Assembly (NCBI GenBank): GCA_019233755.1
Contig: JAFAMD010000006.1
Location: 62,001 to 126,000 of the forward strand
DNA length: 64,000 bases
Reading direction: 5' to 3'
Source of the DNA: Acidobacteriaceae bacterium
Lineage (GTDB): Bacteria; Acidobacteriota; Terriglobia; Bryobacterales; Bryobacteraceae
The notes under the pieces were generated by a model. The model ran no database searches. It saw nothing but the letters and a program-made list of their open reading frames with translations, and was not told the origin of the DNA. The position numbers were made by a program, and so were the translations under genes. Of this stretch, positions 8,703 through 17,714 are shown piece after piece. Positions within the stretch are counted from its first letter, which is position 1. Each line of letters opens with the position of its first letter.

Positions 8703-9929
8703 GTGTCTTTTCTCCCTGTTGAAGAGCAGCTCGCTTACCTAAGAAAAGGGCTCGCCGAACTCATCCGCGAAGAGGATCTTCGCGAACGTCTGACCGTTTC
8801 CCGTAAAGAAAACCGGCCGCTGCGCATCAAGGCAGGCTTTGATCCCACCGCTCCGGATCTGCACCTTGGCCATACCGTACTGCTCCGCAAAATGAAGCAT
8901 TTTCAGGATCTTGGCCACACTGTGATCTTCCTGATTGGCGACATGACCGGCCTGATCGGCGATCCGACTGGGCGCAACATCACCCGGCCGCCCATGACGC
9001 GCGATGAGATCAATCGCAACGCCGAAACCTACAAGGACCAGGTTTTCAAAATTCTCGACCGGGAAAGGACCGAGATCCGCTTCAACAGTGCCTGGCTCGA
9101 GCCGCTCAACTTCGAGAACATCATCCACCTGACATCCAAGTACACCGTCGCGCGATTACTCGAGCGTGATGATTTCAGTATTCGCTATAAGGAAGGCACG
9201 CCCATCTTCCTTCACGAATTCATGTACTCGCTCGCCCAGGGGTTTGATTCCGTCGCGCTCGAATGCGATGTCGAGATGGGCGGTACGGATCAGAAATTCA
9301 ATCTCCTCGTCGGGCGCGAGCTCCAGAAAGACTACGGTCAGCCGCCGCAAATCATCGCTACCGTCCCGATTCTCGAAGGCCTCGACGGCGTTGAGAAAAT
9401 GTCGAAGTCGAAAGGCAATTACATCGGCATTGCGGAGCCGCCGAAAGTGATGTTCCGCAAGGTCATGCAGATCAGCGATGATCTGATGTATCGCTATTAC
9501 GAGCTGCTCACCGACAAACAGATGGAAGAGATTGCGCATCTCAGGCAGGACATCGCGGCGGGCCGCCGAGACCCGATGCAAATCAAGATGGAGCTCGGCC
9601 GGTCTATTGTGGCCGATTTTCACTCACCTGCCGAAGCCGATACAGCCGTTGAAGCCTTCGACCGGGAAGTCCGCCACGGCCTCGAGCCCGCCGACACCGA
9701 AACCGTCGATCTGCCGCCGCAGGTGGTAACCGACAAGGGCATCCGCGTAGACAAACTGCTCGCCACCATTTCACTGGCCGATAGCGTTACCGACGCCACC
9801 CGCAAAATCAAGGCCGGCGCCGTAGAGATCAACGGCCACCTGCACAAGGATCTTCTGCTCGCCGGCGCTAACGGTACTCTCGTCATTCGCGTCGGCAAGA
9901 AATGGAAGCGCGTTAGAACGGAAGCTTGA
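8703..9929 (+). CDS. tyrS: Tyrosine--tRNA ligase
   Basis: The 408-residue class I aminoacyl-tRNA synthetase shows the HIGH-type motif DLHLGH near residues 54-59, the KMSKS loop in [10 protein letters not shown], and a C-terminal S4 RNA-binding domain (GIRVDKLL...AGAVEING). The short spacing of the catalytic core and the length of about 400 resemble the TyrZ/TyrRS-2 subtype. It charges tRNA-Tyr with tyrosine in the cytoplasm. The start is GTG with GAGAGG very close upstream (8695-8700), which is a tight but usable spacing. It follows the protease gene by 11 bases. Confidence 0.97.
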   Translation: MSFLPVEEQLAYLRKGLAELIREEDLRERLTVSRKENRPLRIKAGFDPTAPDLHLGHTVLLRKMKHFQDLGHTVIFLIGDMTGLIGDPTGRNITRPPMTRDEINRNAETYKDQVFKILDRERTEIRFNSAWLEPLNFENIIHLTSKYTVARLLERDDFSIRYKEGTPIFLHEFMYSLAQGFDSVALECDVEMGGTDQKFNLLVGRELQKDYGQPPQIIATVPILEGLDGVEKMSKSKGNYIGIAEPPKVMFRKVMQISDDLMYRYYELLTDKQMEEIAHLRQDIAAGRRDPMQIKMELGRSIVADFHSPAEADTAVEAFDREVRHGLEPADTETVDLPPQVVTDKGIRVDKLLATISLADSVTDATRKIKAGAVEINGHLHKDLLLAGANGTLVIRVGKKWKRVRTEA

Positions 9930-9955
9930 CGCGTCGCCTTCGCTACTGCGGCGCG
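9930..9955 (+). terminator. Hairpin directly after tyrS
   Basis: CGCGTCGC (9930-9937) can pair with GCGGCGCG (9948-9955), eight pairs with one G-U, around a 10-base loop, starting one base after the tyrS stop. There is no clear U-run after it (AAATTC follows), so as an intrinsic terminator it is weak. Confidence 0.3.
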
Positions 9956-10082
9956 AAATTCATCCTGAAGATAGACATGGCTCCGTTCTGCTGGCCGTAC
10001 GGGATTTCCGCCTCAAAACAATTCGCATATGATGGCTGCGTAAGCGATCGCTTCCAGTCCCTGTAGATCGGAAAGGAGAACC

Positions 10083-11564
10083 ATGTCAACCGTTCTGACC
10101 GAACCCACAGCAACAAAAGTTCCCATCAAGCAGACCAAGATTCTGATCGACAACAAATGGGTCCCGAGCGTCTCTGGTAAAACGTTCGAGACTATCAATC
10201 CCGCCACCGGTGAAGTTCTGGCGAATGTCGCCGAGGCTGATGCCGCGGACGTCGATCTTGCCGTGAGGGCCGCCCGCAAGGCGTTTCATTCCAAGGCGCC
10301 GTGGCGCAGAATGTCCGCCGCCGAGCGCGGCAAACTGCTCAACCGTCTGGCAGATTTGATTGAGCAGAATATCGAAGAACTCGCCACGCTGGAATCGCTA
10401 GACAACGGGAAGCCCCGGCACGTCGCGCGGGCCGCGGATCTGCCCCTCGTCATCGCCTGCTATCGCTATTACGCGGGCTGGGCGGACAAGATTCAGGGAA
10501 AAACGATTCCGATCAGCGGTGATTACTTCTGCTACACGCGCCACGAGCCCGTGGGCGTGGTGGGCCAGATCATTCCCTGGAATTTTCCGCTCCTGATGCA
10601 AGCCTGGAAGCTGGCCCCGGCGCTCGCGTGCGGCAACACCGTTGTTCTCAAGGTCGCCGAGCAGACGCCGCTCAGCGCGCTCCGGGTAGGCGAACTCATT
10701 TTAGAGGCTGGCTTCCCGGAGGGCGTAGTCAACATCCTTCCCGGCTATGGACCCACCGCCGGCGGTGCCATTGCCCGCAACATGGACATCGACAAGGTCG
10801 CCTTCACCGGATCCACCGAAGTAGGGCACCTCATCATGAAAGCGGCCGCCGAAACCAATCTCAAGCGCGTCACGCTGGAGCTTGGCGGCAAGAGTCCCAA
10901 CATCATCTTTGCCGACGCCGACATGGAGCAGGCCGTCGAGGGATCTCATTTCGCGCTCTTTTTCAACCAGGGACAGTGTTGCTGCGCCGGTTCCCGGACG
11001 TTCGTCGAAGAGAAGATCTATGACGAGTTCGTGGAGCGCAGCACCGAACGTGCCAAACAGCGCCGCGTTGGCGACCCGCTCGACAAAAAAACCGAGCAAG
11101 GACCGCAAGTCGATAGCGATCAGTTCAACAAGGTGCTGAGCTACGTCGAAGCCGGCAAGCAGGACGGGGCGCGCCTTATGTGCGGGGGCGAGCGCGTTGG
11201 CGATCGCGGTTATTTCGTCGCGCCGACCGTCTTCGCTGATGTGAAAGATGACATGAAGATCGCCCAGGAAGAAATCTTCGGGCCCGTGATGAGCATCATG
11301 AAGTTCAAAGACGTGGACGATCTGGTCGAACGCGCCAATAAGACCATCTACGGTCTTGCGGCTGCCGTGTGGACCCGCGATATCGGAAAGGCTCATCACA
11401 TCGCGAACAATGTGCGCGCCGGCACGGTTTGGATCAACTGCTTCGACGTGTTCGATGCGGCAGCGCCCTTCGGCGGCTTTAAGCAGTCCGGCATTGGCCG
11501 CGAACTTGGCGAGTACGGCCTGCAGCAGTATTCCGAGATCAAAACGGTGACTGTAAAGCTCTAG
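10083..11564 (+). CDS. NAD(P)-dependent aldehyde dehydrogenase (ALDH1/2-like)
   Basis: The 493-residue protein has the full ALDH fold signatures: [10 protein letters not shown], the cofactor motif FTGSTEVG, the Glu motif ELGGKSPNI and the catalytic Cys in GQCCCAGSR, with a C-terminal PFGGFKQSG. It oxidises aldehydes to acids in the cytoplasm. The substrate class is broad (betaine aldehyde, retinal, phenylacetaldehyde and acetaldehyde dehydrogenases share these features). ATG start preceded by GGAAAGGAGAA, a strong ribosome binding site. It stands alone and ends at a strong terminator. The 150 bases before it hold only the tyrS hairpin and presumably its promoter. Confidence 0.95.
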   Translation: MSTVLTEPTATKVPIKQTKILIDNKWVPSVSGKTFETINPATGEVLANVAEADAADVDLAVRAARKAFHSKAPWRRMSAAERGKLLNRLADLIEQNIEELATLESLDNGKPRHVARAADLPLVIACYRYYAGWADKIQGKTIPISGDYFCYTRHEPVGVVGQIIPWNFPLLMQAWKLAPALACGNTVVLKVAEQTPLSALRVGELILEAGFPEGVVNILPGYGPTAGGAIARNMDIDKVAFTGSTEVGHLIMKAAAETNLKRVTLELGGKSPNIIFADADMEQAVEGSHFALFFNQGQCCCAGSRTFVEEKIYDEFVERSTERAKQRRVGDPLDKKTEQGPQVDSDQFNKVLSYVEAGKQDGARLMCGGERVGDRGYFVAPTVFADVKDDMKIAQEEIFGPVMSIMKFKDVDDLVERANKTIYGLAAAVWTRDIGKAHHIANNVRAGTVWINCFDVFDAAAPFGGFKQSGIGRELGEYGLQQYSEIKTVTVKL

Positions 11565-11607
11565 GTTGGACCGCGCGAGACAATCGCGTCTGTGCTTCAG
11601 AGAGTCC

Positions 11608-11640
11608 AGGGAGCAGGTATTAGCCTGCTCCCTTTCTTAT
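11608..11640 (+). terminator. Intrinsic terminator of the aldehyde dehydrogenase gene
   Basis: A perfect 10-base stem AGGGAGCAGG/CCTGCTCCCT (11608-11617 with 11624-11633) encloses a TATTAG loop and is followed by TTCTTATT. It lies 44 bases after the ALDH stop and before the convergent gene. Confidence 0.85.
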
Positions 11641-11663
11641 TGCAAGCCACATGCCTTCACTCT

Positions 11664-12416
11664 TTATGCCGCCAACAGCAAATCATCTCCGGCCGGCACG
11701 GGCATAGCAAGCACATTCTCGGCGGATAGCCTGGCCATCAGCGCATCTGTCGCGATCCGCAGCAGTTCTTCCGCGCGAGGGCTCAGGTCAAACTCATCGC
11801 TGAAGCGGCGCAGTTGGGTATGAAATGAGCGATACAAACCAACCACCGCGTTCTCGATCCCGACCTTGGGGATGTCGATAATCGCGAACTTCAGAATGCT
11901 GTCCATCAGCACGGTCTCCACATTCAGCATTTTGTAAATCGCGCGCCGATTCTTCATAACGTACTTCACCACTTCCCTGCTGCGATACGCGAAATAGTGT
12001 TCGCGGGTGAACCACTCCAGGTTCTTCGTATCCAGCGTCTTCAGTTCGCGCCCGAGCTTGTTCGCTGCGGAAGCAAACGCCCGGTTCAGAGCCTCCGTTT
12101 GCTGGATGTCGTACGTAAACATGTTTGTCGGCTTGCCGGAGAACGGATGTGTGCATTGATACACCAGAATCGGGTACGCCGTGTGTGGCCGTTGCAGGAT
12201 CTCCAGGTGAGCATGAAACCATTCCCGCACCCAGCCGCGCATCGCAGCCTGAATCGCCTTCGAAACGGCGGAATACGTCGGGAAGTAAGCCGGCGTCCGC
12301 TCTTTCGGCGCTCGCTTCCAAACGGAAAAATCGATGCCGGTCTCGACTGGCGACCCATCCTCTACCGGATTCTCTGCACCGGCGTCCCGCACCGGCATCA
12401 CGATCAATTCCCCCAC
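11664..12416 (-). CDS. Protein of unknown function, about 250 residues
   Basis: The product is soluble, with no signal peptide or membrane helix. It is rich in aromatic and basic residues in its middle part (WKRAPKERTPAYFP, REWFHAHLEIL) and predicted mostly helical in its second half. I do not recognise the family. The frame is open much further upstream (to 12761), but GTG 12416 is preferred because GGAGG lies 6 bases before it. An alternative is ATG 12398. It diverges from the ECF sigma gene. Its leader carries two hairpins, one with a U-run touching the ribosome binding site, so expression may be attenuated. Confidence 0.65.
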   Translation of the reverse strand: MGELIVMPVRDAGAENPVEDGSPVETGIDFSVWKRAPKERTPAYFPTYSAVSKAIQAAMRGWVREWFHAHLEILQRPHTAYPILVYQCTHPFSGKPTNMFTYDIQQTEALNRAFASAANKLGRELKTLDTKNLEWFTREHYFAYRSREVVKYVMKNRRAIYKMLNVETVLMDSILKFAIIDIPKVGIENAVVGLYRSFHTQLRRFSDEFDLSPRAEELLRIATDALMARLSAENVLAMPVPAGDDLLLAA

Positions 12417-12427
12417 GCTCGGCCTCC

Positions 12428-12500
12428 GAAAAAGAACAGGCCGGAAGCGAAGTTCCGGCCTGCCGTTTTGAATCCCGCTCGCAAGTGACCTCGCGAGCGG
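12428..12500 (-). promoter_or_regulatory. Leader with two hairpins; the proximal one is terminator-like (candidate attenuator)
   Basis: On the minus strand the first stem is CCGCTCGC/GCGAGCGG (12493-12500 with 12475-12482). Next comes a perfect 10-base stem CAGGCCGGAA/TTCCGGCCTG (12437-12446 with 12453-12462) with a 6-base loop, followed at once by TTCTTTTTC (12436-12428). The GGAGG of the downstream gene begins at the next base. The stem plus U-run has the form of an intrinsic terminator placed in a 5' leader. The rest of the 12500-12710 divergent region shows no gene. Confidence 0.5.
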
Positions 12501-12710
12501 TTTAAACGCTACCACATGGTTTTCAATGCGGCGCCACTCAAATGGGCCGCCCGCACTGAGAGATACAGCCCAACCTACTGAATTTAAGGACTGAAAAATT
12601 GAGTGAGATTTTCTTCGAACCCTTGTGATGACTGTTTCTAGCTCACTCTCTTTCCTGTCATAATCCGGATGCGGCAAACGTTTAGTAGATGTGAATCGCG
12701 ACGAGACACC

Positions 12711-13304
12711 ATGCCGGAAGCCACCGAGCGTTTGAATCAGGCCGTAATGCGGACAACGCAAATCCGCGGAGTGGGCGCGGCTGATTCAGCCTTTGAAGCC
12801 ATCTTTCTCGATCACTACGAACGTGTGCTTGGCATCCTGCTCCGCCTGGTCGGCAACCTCGCGCAAGCTGAGGAGTTAGCGAATGAGGTCTTTTGGCGGC
12901 TGTACCGGCAGCCCGCATCCTGGCTGCTTACGAGCAATGTCGGCGGCTGGCTCTACCGGACCGCAACTCATGCCGGTATTGACGCTCTACGGGCATCCGC
13001 CCACCGCAAGTATTACGAAAAAGCGGCCGCCCTGGACGCACGCCACAGTAAATCCCGCGAAAACGGCCCGCTGAATGACGTGCTTCGCGAGGAAGACCGG
13101 CGCAGGGTGCAGCAAGTACTCAGCTGCATGAAACCGGCACAAGCGCAGCTTTTGCTCATGCGCGCAAGCGGCTCTTCCTACAAAGAATTGGCCGCGGCGT
13201 TTGGCATTGCCACAGGAGGAGTGGGTACACTGCTCAACCGCGCCGAAGCGGAGTTCCGCAAACGCTATTTAAAGCTGACAGGACAGAAGAAGGAGAACGT
13301 ATGA
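12711..13304 (+). CDS. RNA polymerase ECF-type sigma factor
   Basis: The 197-residue product has a sigma-70 region 2 near residues 25-95 (FLDHYERVLGILLRL, AEELANEVFWRLYR, and a core-binding/-10 recognition segment ending in WLYRTATHAGIDALR). A helix-turn-helix region 4 lies near 130-185 (LLMRASGSSYKELAAAFGIATGGVGTLLNRAEAEF). It directs polymerase to a private set of promoters. The start is taken at ATG 12711; an in-frame ATG at 12669 is possible, but a CATAAT -10-like element at 12659-12664 would place it too near the transcript start. Its stop overlaps the start of the zinc-finger partner by 4 bases (ATGA), the standard sigma/anti-sigma layout. Confidence 0.9.
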   Translation: MPEATERLNQAVMRTTQIRGVGAADSAFEAIFLDHYERVLGILLRLVGNLAQAEELANEVFWRLYRQPASWLLTSNVGGWLYRTATHAGIDALRASAHRKYYEKAAALDARHSKSRENGPLNDVLREEDRRRVQQVLSCMKPAQAQLLLMRASGSSYKELAAAFGIATGGVGTLLNRAEAEFRKRYLKLTGQKKENV

Positions 13305-14473
13305 ATTGCCCGAGCGATGGGATATTGCGCGCATCAATCGATCACGAGCTTACCGATCCGGAATCAGAAACCGTAGACCAGCATCTTCGCTCCTGCGAAA
13401 GCTGCCGCACGCGATACGACGCCATTCGAACCCAGGCGCGGAGCGTTCAAGAGAGGTTAAATGCCCTGGATCCAGCGTTAGCGCAGACCGCACTCGATCC
13501 TGCCCTCGCTTACAGGCACTACCGCCAAAAATATGACGGCGCGCCGCAGGACCGTCCCGCGCTGGCAGATCGCATCGCCGGAGCATGGAAGCGTCCGGTG
13601 TGGGGCTGGGTGGCCGCGGCGTCCGTTCTCGCGCTGCTCTTGAGCTTTGCACCGGGGCGGACATGGGCGCAGAAGATCCTCGCGATGATGCGCGTGCAAA
13701 AGGTAGCCGTCGTCCCGGTTGACCTTTCTCCCCTGACCGCTGAAACCGGAAACAGAGGCCCCGCGAAACTGATCGCGCAGCTCATCTCCGACAATGTAGT
13801 CGTCACGATACACCCCGGCAAGCCGGCGCTTGCTTCGACAGTTCAAGCCGCCGGCGAGATGGCCGGCTTCCATGTCAGATCTGTCGAGCAGTTGGGGACC
13901 CCGCAAAAAATCTATGTGGGCGATGAAGCCGCATTTCACATGACGCTCAACCGCGAGCGGATTCAGGCCGTCCTGGAGCAGGCAGGCCGGTCGGAAATTG
14001 TCATTCCCGAGTCGGTAGATGGCAGTACGGTCGCCGTCCATATTCCAAAGATGGTCCGCATTGTCTACGGAGGCTGCTCGTCTGAGGACACCACCGCGCC
14101 GGCTACGCCAGTCGGCAGTTGCATCGACTTCGTCCAGGTGCCGAGCCCAATCGTCAGTGTTCCGCCCAGCCTGAACATCGCCGCGTTGGCCGAAGCCGGC
14201 CTGCAGGTTACCGGAATGAGCGTGGCTGAGGCGCACGCGTTCTGCCAGTCTGTCGACTGGTCCTCCACCCTCGTGATCCCGATTCCGCAAAACGGCAGTT
14301 CTTATCGAACAGTCCCAGTCGATGGAGTAAACGGCACATTGGTTGAAATGGCGCCTAAAGGCAGCTTCACCGGAAAGTACGCACTCATCTGGGTGAAGAA
14401 CGGCATTGTATATTCACTAGGCGGAAAAGGAAGTGCCGATCTGGCTCTTTCTGCCGCAGCGTCCCTGAATTGA
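13301..14473 (+). CDS. Putative membrane anti-sigma factor with N-terminal zinc finger
   Basis: The 390-residue protein has an N-terminal ZAS-type zinc finger (His28-x3-Cys32-x2-Cys35). A cytoplasmic linker runs to about residue 98, followed by one membrane helix (about 101-118), and an extracytoplasmic domain of about 270 residues that I do not recognise. Anti-sigma proteins of this form bind and silence their cognate ECF factor and release it on an envelope signal. It overlaps the sigma gene by ATGA and is followed 4 bases later by an ABC ATPase, so all four genes probably form one transcript. The large outer domain may be the sensor (inference). Confidence 0.82.
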   Translation: MNCPSDGILRASIDHELTDPESETVDQHLRSCESCRTRYDAIRTQARSVQERLNALDPALAQTALDPALAYRHYRQKYDGAPQDRPALADRIAGAWKRPVWGWVAAASVLALLLSFAPGRTWAQKILAMMRVQKVAVVPVDLSPLTAETGNRGPAKLIAQLISDNVVVTIHPGKPALASTVQAAGEMAGFHVRSVEQLGTPQKIYVGDEAAFHMTLNRERIQAVLEQAGRSEIVIPESVDGSTVAVHIPKMVRIVYGGCSSEDTTAPATPVGSCIDFVQVPSPIVSVPPSLNIAALAEAGLQVTGMSVAEAHAFCQSVDWSSTLVIPIPQNGSSYRTVPVDGVNGTLVEMAPKGSFTGKYALIWVKNGIVYSLGGKGSADLALSAAASLN

Positions 14474-14477
14474 TATC

Positions 14478-15470
14478 GTGCCCGTTCTGAACTCCACCGC
14501 TCGCGATCGCGAACTTCGCAGGCAAAAAGATGGCGCATCCGGCGGCATGTCTGCATCCGGGCTCGCCATCTCTACGGAGCGCCTGCGCAAAGTATTCGGC
14601 GACAAAGTCGCAGTTGGCGGCCTTACCCTCGATGTTCGGCGCGGCGAGGTCTTCGGATTCCTGGGTCCGAACGGAGCCGGTAAGAGCACGTCGGTGAAGA
14701 TGCTGCTTGGTCTCGTCAAGCCGACCGGCGGCGCAGGCGAGATTCTGGGTCAACCAATCGGACACCGGGAAACGAGAACCAGAATCGGTTTTCTTCCGGA
14801 ACATTTCCGGTTCTATGACTGGCTGACCTCGCAGGAACTCCTGCGGCTGCATGGACAACTCTGCGGCATTTCGGCCGAGAGTTTGCGCCGGCGCATACCG
14901 CTCTTGCTCGAAACCGTCGGGCTGGCGCCGCAGGCCGGCAAGCAGTTGCGACATTTCTCAAAGGGGATGCTCCAACGCATCGGGCTTGCCCAGGCCCTGA
15001 TCAACGAGCCCGACGTCCTCTTCCTTGACGAACCCACGTCGGGTCTCGATCCGGTCGGCCGCAGGCTGGTGCGCGACATCATCAAAGCACAGCGCGACCG
15101 TGGTGCAACGGTCTTCCTCAATTCTCATCTGCTGAGCGAGGTGGAAGTGACTTGCGATCGCGTCGCATTCATTCAAGCGGGAGAGGTCATCGAGATTCGC
15201 GATGTGAGCAGCTTCGAAGAGAACCGCAACAAGGTCCTGATACGAGTTGAAAGTATCTCCGATGAAACATTGGAAGGACTCTGCACGTGGGCCTCGCACA
15301 TCGCCCGTGAAGGCAATCGCCTGATGGTGACTTTGAAATCCCTCGATCTCGCGCCGCGCCTCCTGCGCTATCTGGTCGAGCGCGGTACGGAGGTTTTCGA
15401 GTTCACTCCGCAACGGCTTTCGCTCGAAGACCGGTTTCTGGAAATCCTGGGAGTGGATCAAGGTTTGTGA
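14478..15470 (+). CDS. ABC transporter ATP-binding protein (ABC-2 export type)
   Basis: The 330-residue ATPase has Walker A GPNGAGKS near residues 63-70, a signature region (HFSKGMLQR) and Walker B with the catalytic Glu in LFLDEPTSGLDP. It has the CcmA/NatA-like C-terminal extension typical of ABC-2 exporters. The start is GTG 14478, 4 bases after the previous stop; ATG 14547 is an alternative. Its stop overlaps the permease start by GTGA. It energises the permease encoded next. The exported substrate is unknown, and linkage to the sigma/anti-sigma pair suggests an envelope-stress or antimicrobial-resistance role. Confidence 0.93.
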   Translation: MPVLNSTARDRELRRQKDGASGGMSASGLAISTERLRKVFGDKVAVGGLTLDVRRGEVFGFLGPNGAGKSTSVKMLLGLVKPTGGAGEILGQPIGHRETRTRIGFLPEHFRFYDWLTSQELLRLHGQLCGISAESLRRRIPLLLETVGLAPQAGKQLRHFSKGMLQRIGLAQALINEPDVLFLDEPTSGLDPVGRRLVRDIIKAQRDRGATVFLNSHLLSEVEVTCDRVAFIQAGEVIEIRDVSSFEENRNKVLIRVESISDETLEGLCTWASHIAREGNRLMVTLKSLDLAPRLLRYLVERGTEVFEFTPQRLSLEDRFLEILGVDQGL

Positions 15471-16300
15471 GACGCATCTGGATCATGGCGGGCGTCACGT
15501 TCCGCGAGGCTGCCAGGAAGAAGATTCTCTGGATGGCTCTGATTGCCGGTCTGGGCTTTCTGGTTCTTTTCGCGGTCGGTCTCCATGCGCAGATGGGAAC
15601 GTTTCAGGAAAGGCACGTTCTTCCATTTATCCGCAGCCAGGTCTTCAGCGGAATGCTCATGCTTGGCATGTACGCCATTGATCTTCTGGTTGTTGTTATG
15701 ACGGTGTTGACTTCGGTCGATACCCTGTCGGGCGAAATCTCTTCCGGAACGATCCAGGCCGTCGCGACAAAACCTGTCCGGCGGTCGGAATTGCTGCTCG
15801 GCAAGTGGCTTGGCTTTGCCGGCATGCTCACTCTCTATATCGCTGTGATGGTGTTGGGTGCGAATGAGGTGGCCCGCCTGCTGACCGGCGTGAGCGCTCG
15901 CCACATCGGCCAAGGGTTCAGCCTGATCTGGATGGAGAGCATGCTGCTGCTCTCGGTAACGTTCTTCTTCGGCACTTCCTTTTCGACCCTCACCAATGGT
16001 GTTCTTGCTCTCGGCTTGCACGGGCTTGCCTTTCTAGGCGGCTGGATTGAGCAGGCGGGGGCCTTAACCAATACACCGAAAGCGGTGGACGTCGGCATTG
16101 TGGCCAGCATTCTGATGCCGAGCGAAGCCCTCTGGCGCCGCGCGGTATTTGAAATGCAATCTCCGCTTGCGACGGCAACCAACTTTTCGCCTTTCAGCGG
16201 AGCGTCGGTACCCAGTTCCGCGATGGTGGGCTACGCAGTGCTATACATGACAGTGTTTCTGGTCCTGGCCGTCCGGCGCTTGAATGGCCGCGATCTTTAA
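15467..16300 (+). CDS. ABC-2 type transporter permease
   Basis: The 277-residue membrane protein has about six predicted helices: one after a short basic N-terminus, a group between about residues 60 and 160, and a C-terminal pair. A conserved ISSGTIQAVATKPVRRSELLLGK segment resembles the coupling region of ABC-2/NatB permeases. The start is GTG, overlapping the ATPase stop by 4 bases. With the preceding ATPase it forms an exporter. It ends only 6 bases before the end of the convergent glucoamylase-family gene, and no terminator hairpin was found between them. Confidence 0.88.
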   Translation: MRRIWIMAGVTFREAARKKILWMALIAGLGFLVLFAVGLHAQMGTFQERHVLPFIRSQVFSGMLMLGMYAIDLLVVVMTVLTSVDTLSGEISSGTIQAVATKPVRRSELLLGKWLGFAGMLTLYIAVMVLGANEVARLLTGVSARHIGQGFSLIWMESMLLLSVTFFFGTSFSTLTNGVLALGLHGLAFLGGWIEQAGALTNTPKAVDVGIVASILMPSEALWRRAVFEMQSPLATATNFSPFSGASVPSSAMVGYAVLYMTVFLVLAVRRLNGRDL

Positions 16301-16306
16301 ACGTCG

Positions 16307-17674
16307 TTACCGGCTGCGAGCCTCCAACTGTGCCTGCTGGGCTTTGTAATCCACTGAATAACTCTCGAACCCCGCGCGTTGAAAGCCCCGCTCGGCTTCG
16401 CCATTCTTCATAAACGTATTCCACACAAAGCCCGTGCGCAGATTCTCAGCCATCAACATGGTGATTCCCGTATCAATACCGACCACATCTGTGTCGTACC
16501 AATTCTTGAGCGGATTAAACGCGTTCACAAAACCATAGCGGCACCAGGCGCGATCCCCGTATCGGTTCTTGATTGTTTTAAGAACACGCAGAGTAGCTTG
16601 CGGCAGAAAAGGCAACGAGCCTGCCGCCGCACTCGGCACTACCGTTCCGTCGATCGGCCCGGTAGCAGGAGGGCCGCCCCACACAACATAGCCATTCGCG
16701 GAATCCGAAGCAGTGATACCCCACAGATCGTCGCTGTAATCGGAAAACTGCTTACTGAGTTCCAGGCAGAAGATGCGATGCACTTCCGTGGCAATGATCG
16801 AGTTCAGGAAGTAGTCCGCATATTTGTCCCGCTTGCCTCGAAAATCGAACCACGCCTGCGAATACTGATTGATGAACAATGGCGCGTACGAACCGATGTA
16901 GCGGAGCCCGGCATACTCGAAGGTGGTTCGTTTCCAGGCATTCCAGGTTCCCGCCGGCAGCGCGTGGGTCGAAGATCCCAAGCCCACCAGATAAATCATC
17001 ATCAGCTCGCTGTAGTAATCCCACCGGTACGGAAGGAATCCGCTTTCGGGCGTCCATCCCAGGGGCAGCAGGGACGTGTCCTCAGATAACCATGTCCATT
17101 GCACCCGGCTGGCGATGCGGTATGCGAAGCGGGTGATTTCCGAATGCTGGAAATATGCGTGGCACATCAGCACCCCGCAGAGCAGAATCGCCGTGTCGAT
17201 CGATGACACTTCCGAATCCCACACTCTTTCGCCCGTTTTCACATTGGCGAAGTGATAGTAGAAGCCCCGGTGACTGGGCATTTTTTCAAAAAGGAAACGA
17301 ACCGTGGTGAGAACCCGTTGGCGAGCATCGTTCAGGGAGAGATATCCCCGTTTGTGGCCGATGCAGAGCGCCGTCAGTCCGAAGCCGGTTGCCGCGATAC
17401 TCGCCGCCAAACTGGTATCGGTCTTGCGAACGTTACTTCGGTCTTTTACCAGGCCCGTTATGGGGTCGGCTTGTTCCACAAAGTAGAGGAAGTTCGCTTT
17501 TTCCACCTCCTCCAGGAACTGGTCGTCCTCGGGCGATATACCTGCGGTTGTGCCGCGGGCAGCCGGCGTCTGCGCGCCCAATGCGCAGGAAGCAGTGGTC
17601 CCTATCACTGTCTGCAAGGCTTCGCGCCGCGAAACCCGGCCGCATCCGATATCTTTCGGGCTCACCCAACTCAC
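16307..17674 (-). CDS. Tat-exported glucoamylase-family protein (Glycoamylase-like domain)
   Basis: The product of about 455 residues has a twin-arginine N-terminus (VSRREALQTVIG, then an Ala-rich h-region). A domain with the hallmarks of the glycoamylase-like family (PF10091) follows: FLEEVEKANFLYF near the start, then RGFYYHF, SSIDTAILLCG, GWTPESGFLPYRWDYYSELMM and a C-terminal FVNAFNPLKNWYDTDVVGIDTG. Such proteins are predicted (alpha/alpha)6 glycoside hydrolases acting outside the cytoplasm, on beta-glucans or related glycans where tested. The start GTG 17674 (or 17665) is inferred because it gives a twin-arginine signal and keeps a 40-base divergent gap. The frame is open further upstream, but that part would overlap the divergent gene. 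Confidence 0.85.
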   Translation of the reverse strand: MSWVSPKDIGCGRVSRREALQTVIGTTASCALGAQTPAARGTTAGISPEDDQFLEEVEKANFLYFVEQADPITGLVKDRSNVRKTDTSLAASIAATGFGLTALCIGHKRGYLSLNDARQRVLTTVRFLFEKMPSHRGFYYHFANVKTGERVWDSEVSSIDTAILLCGVLMCHAYFQHSEITRFAYRIASRVQWTWLSEDTSLLPLGWTPESGFLPYRWDYYSELMMIYLVGLGSSTHALPAGTWNAWKRTTFEYAGLRYIGSYAPLFINQYSQAWFDFRGKRDKYADYFLNSIIATEVHRIFCLELSKQFSDYSDDLWGITASDSANGYVVWGGPPATGPIDGTVVPSAAAGSLPFLPQATLRVLKTIKNRYGDRAWCRYGFVNAFNPLKNWYDTDVVGIDTGITMLMAENLRTGFVWNTFMKNGEAERGFQRAGFESYSVDYKAQQAQLEARSR

Positions 17675-17714
17675 TTTAGACGATTGATCGTCATAGAATC
17701 TGACGAGAGCGACG

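Noticed and set aside
12417..12761. N-terminal extension of the unknown gene at 11664-12416
   Set aside because: It would run through two strong hairpins and under the divergent sigma gene start. The GGAGG spaced 6 bases before GTG 12416 gives a better start.
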